DNA from: Chloroflexota bacterium
GTDB lineage: Bacteria > Chloroflexota > Anaerolineae > B4-G1
Assembly: GCA_024232355.1 (NCBI GenBank)
Contig: JAAEPW010000411.1
Span: forward strand, 1 to 6,039
Length of the DNA stretch: 6,039 nt
Reading direction: 5' to 3'
The notes below the pieces were generated by a model. It was given only the letters and a program-made list of their open reading frames with translations. It did no database searches and was not told the DNA's origin. The position numbers and the translations under genes are program-made. Positions 5,953 to 6,039 of this stretch are shown in pieces (position 1 is the stretch's first letter; each line of letters starts with the position of its first letter).

Positions 5953-6039
5953 CTGTTACTGGGTCAATAACCTGTCAGAGGGCGTGATTTTTTCACAGAA
6001 ATGCCTTACTTGGGCCTGTATTTGGCTAAAACTGAGGCA
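5953..6039. other. Right-edge spacer without a visible gene
   Basis: Upstream region of the three-gene cluster. On the minus strand a TTGACC at about 5969-5964 could serve as a -35 box, but no -10 box is found at 16-18 bases. A short inverted repeat, GTGA-ttttt-TCAC, lies around 5984-5996. No coding signal is seen. Confidence 0.3.

Overview
The window holds five protein genes and two copies of a GC-rich intergenic repeat. No rRNA, tRNA, transposase, integrase or CRISPR array was seen. The content is a long pentapeptide-repeat protein, a transducer with a large extracellular sensor, and a SprT-like zinc hydrolase with a duplicated helical front end, all set in repeat-bearing spacers. This suggests a free-living bacterium, possibly a Chloroflexota (filamentous type) or a cyanobacterium-like genome. 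That placement is an inference from gene style only; no marker gene is present.

Layout. 61-636 (+): pentapeptide-repeat protein with 31 unbroken repeats. 637-1081: convergent spacer, almost filled by repeat copy 1. 1082-3319 (-): methyl-accepting chemotaxis protein, with a convincing sigma-70-type promoter at 3470-3498. 3540-3822: repeat copy 2, in the same orientation as copy 1, in the spacer between the chemotaxis gene and the next gene. 3927-5153 (-): SprT-like metallopeptidase with a duplicated N-terminal module. 5198-5476 (-): 92-residue protein with two CxxC pairs. 5488-5928 (-): small membrane protein. A perfect 9-bp-arm palindrome lies at 5932-5952, just ahead of that last gene.

The three genes 5928->3927 run in one direction with gaps of 11 and 44 bp and are probably co-transcribed: membrane protein, zinc-binding small protein, metallopeptidase. 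Their joint role is unknown. The chemotaxis gene follows in the same direction after about 600 bp but has its own promoter, so it is best regarded as a separate, orphan transducer: no cheA, cheW, cheR or cheB is in view. The pentapeptide gene is separate and convergent with it.

The least explained parts are the repeat pair, whose copies share blocks of up to 22 identical bases and a possible common hairpin, and the duplicated module in the metallopeptidase. I see no strong evidence of a complete, new defence or mobile system in these 6 kb.
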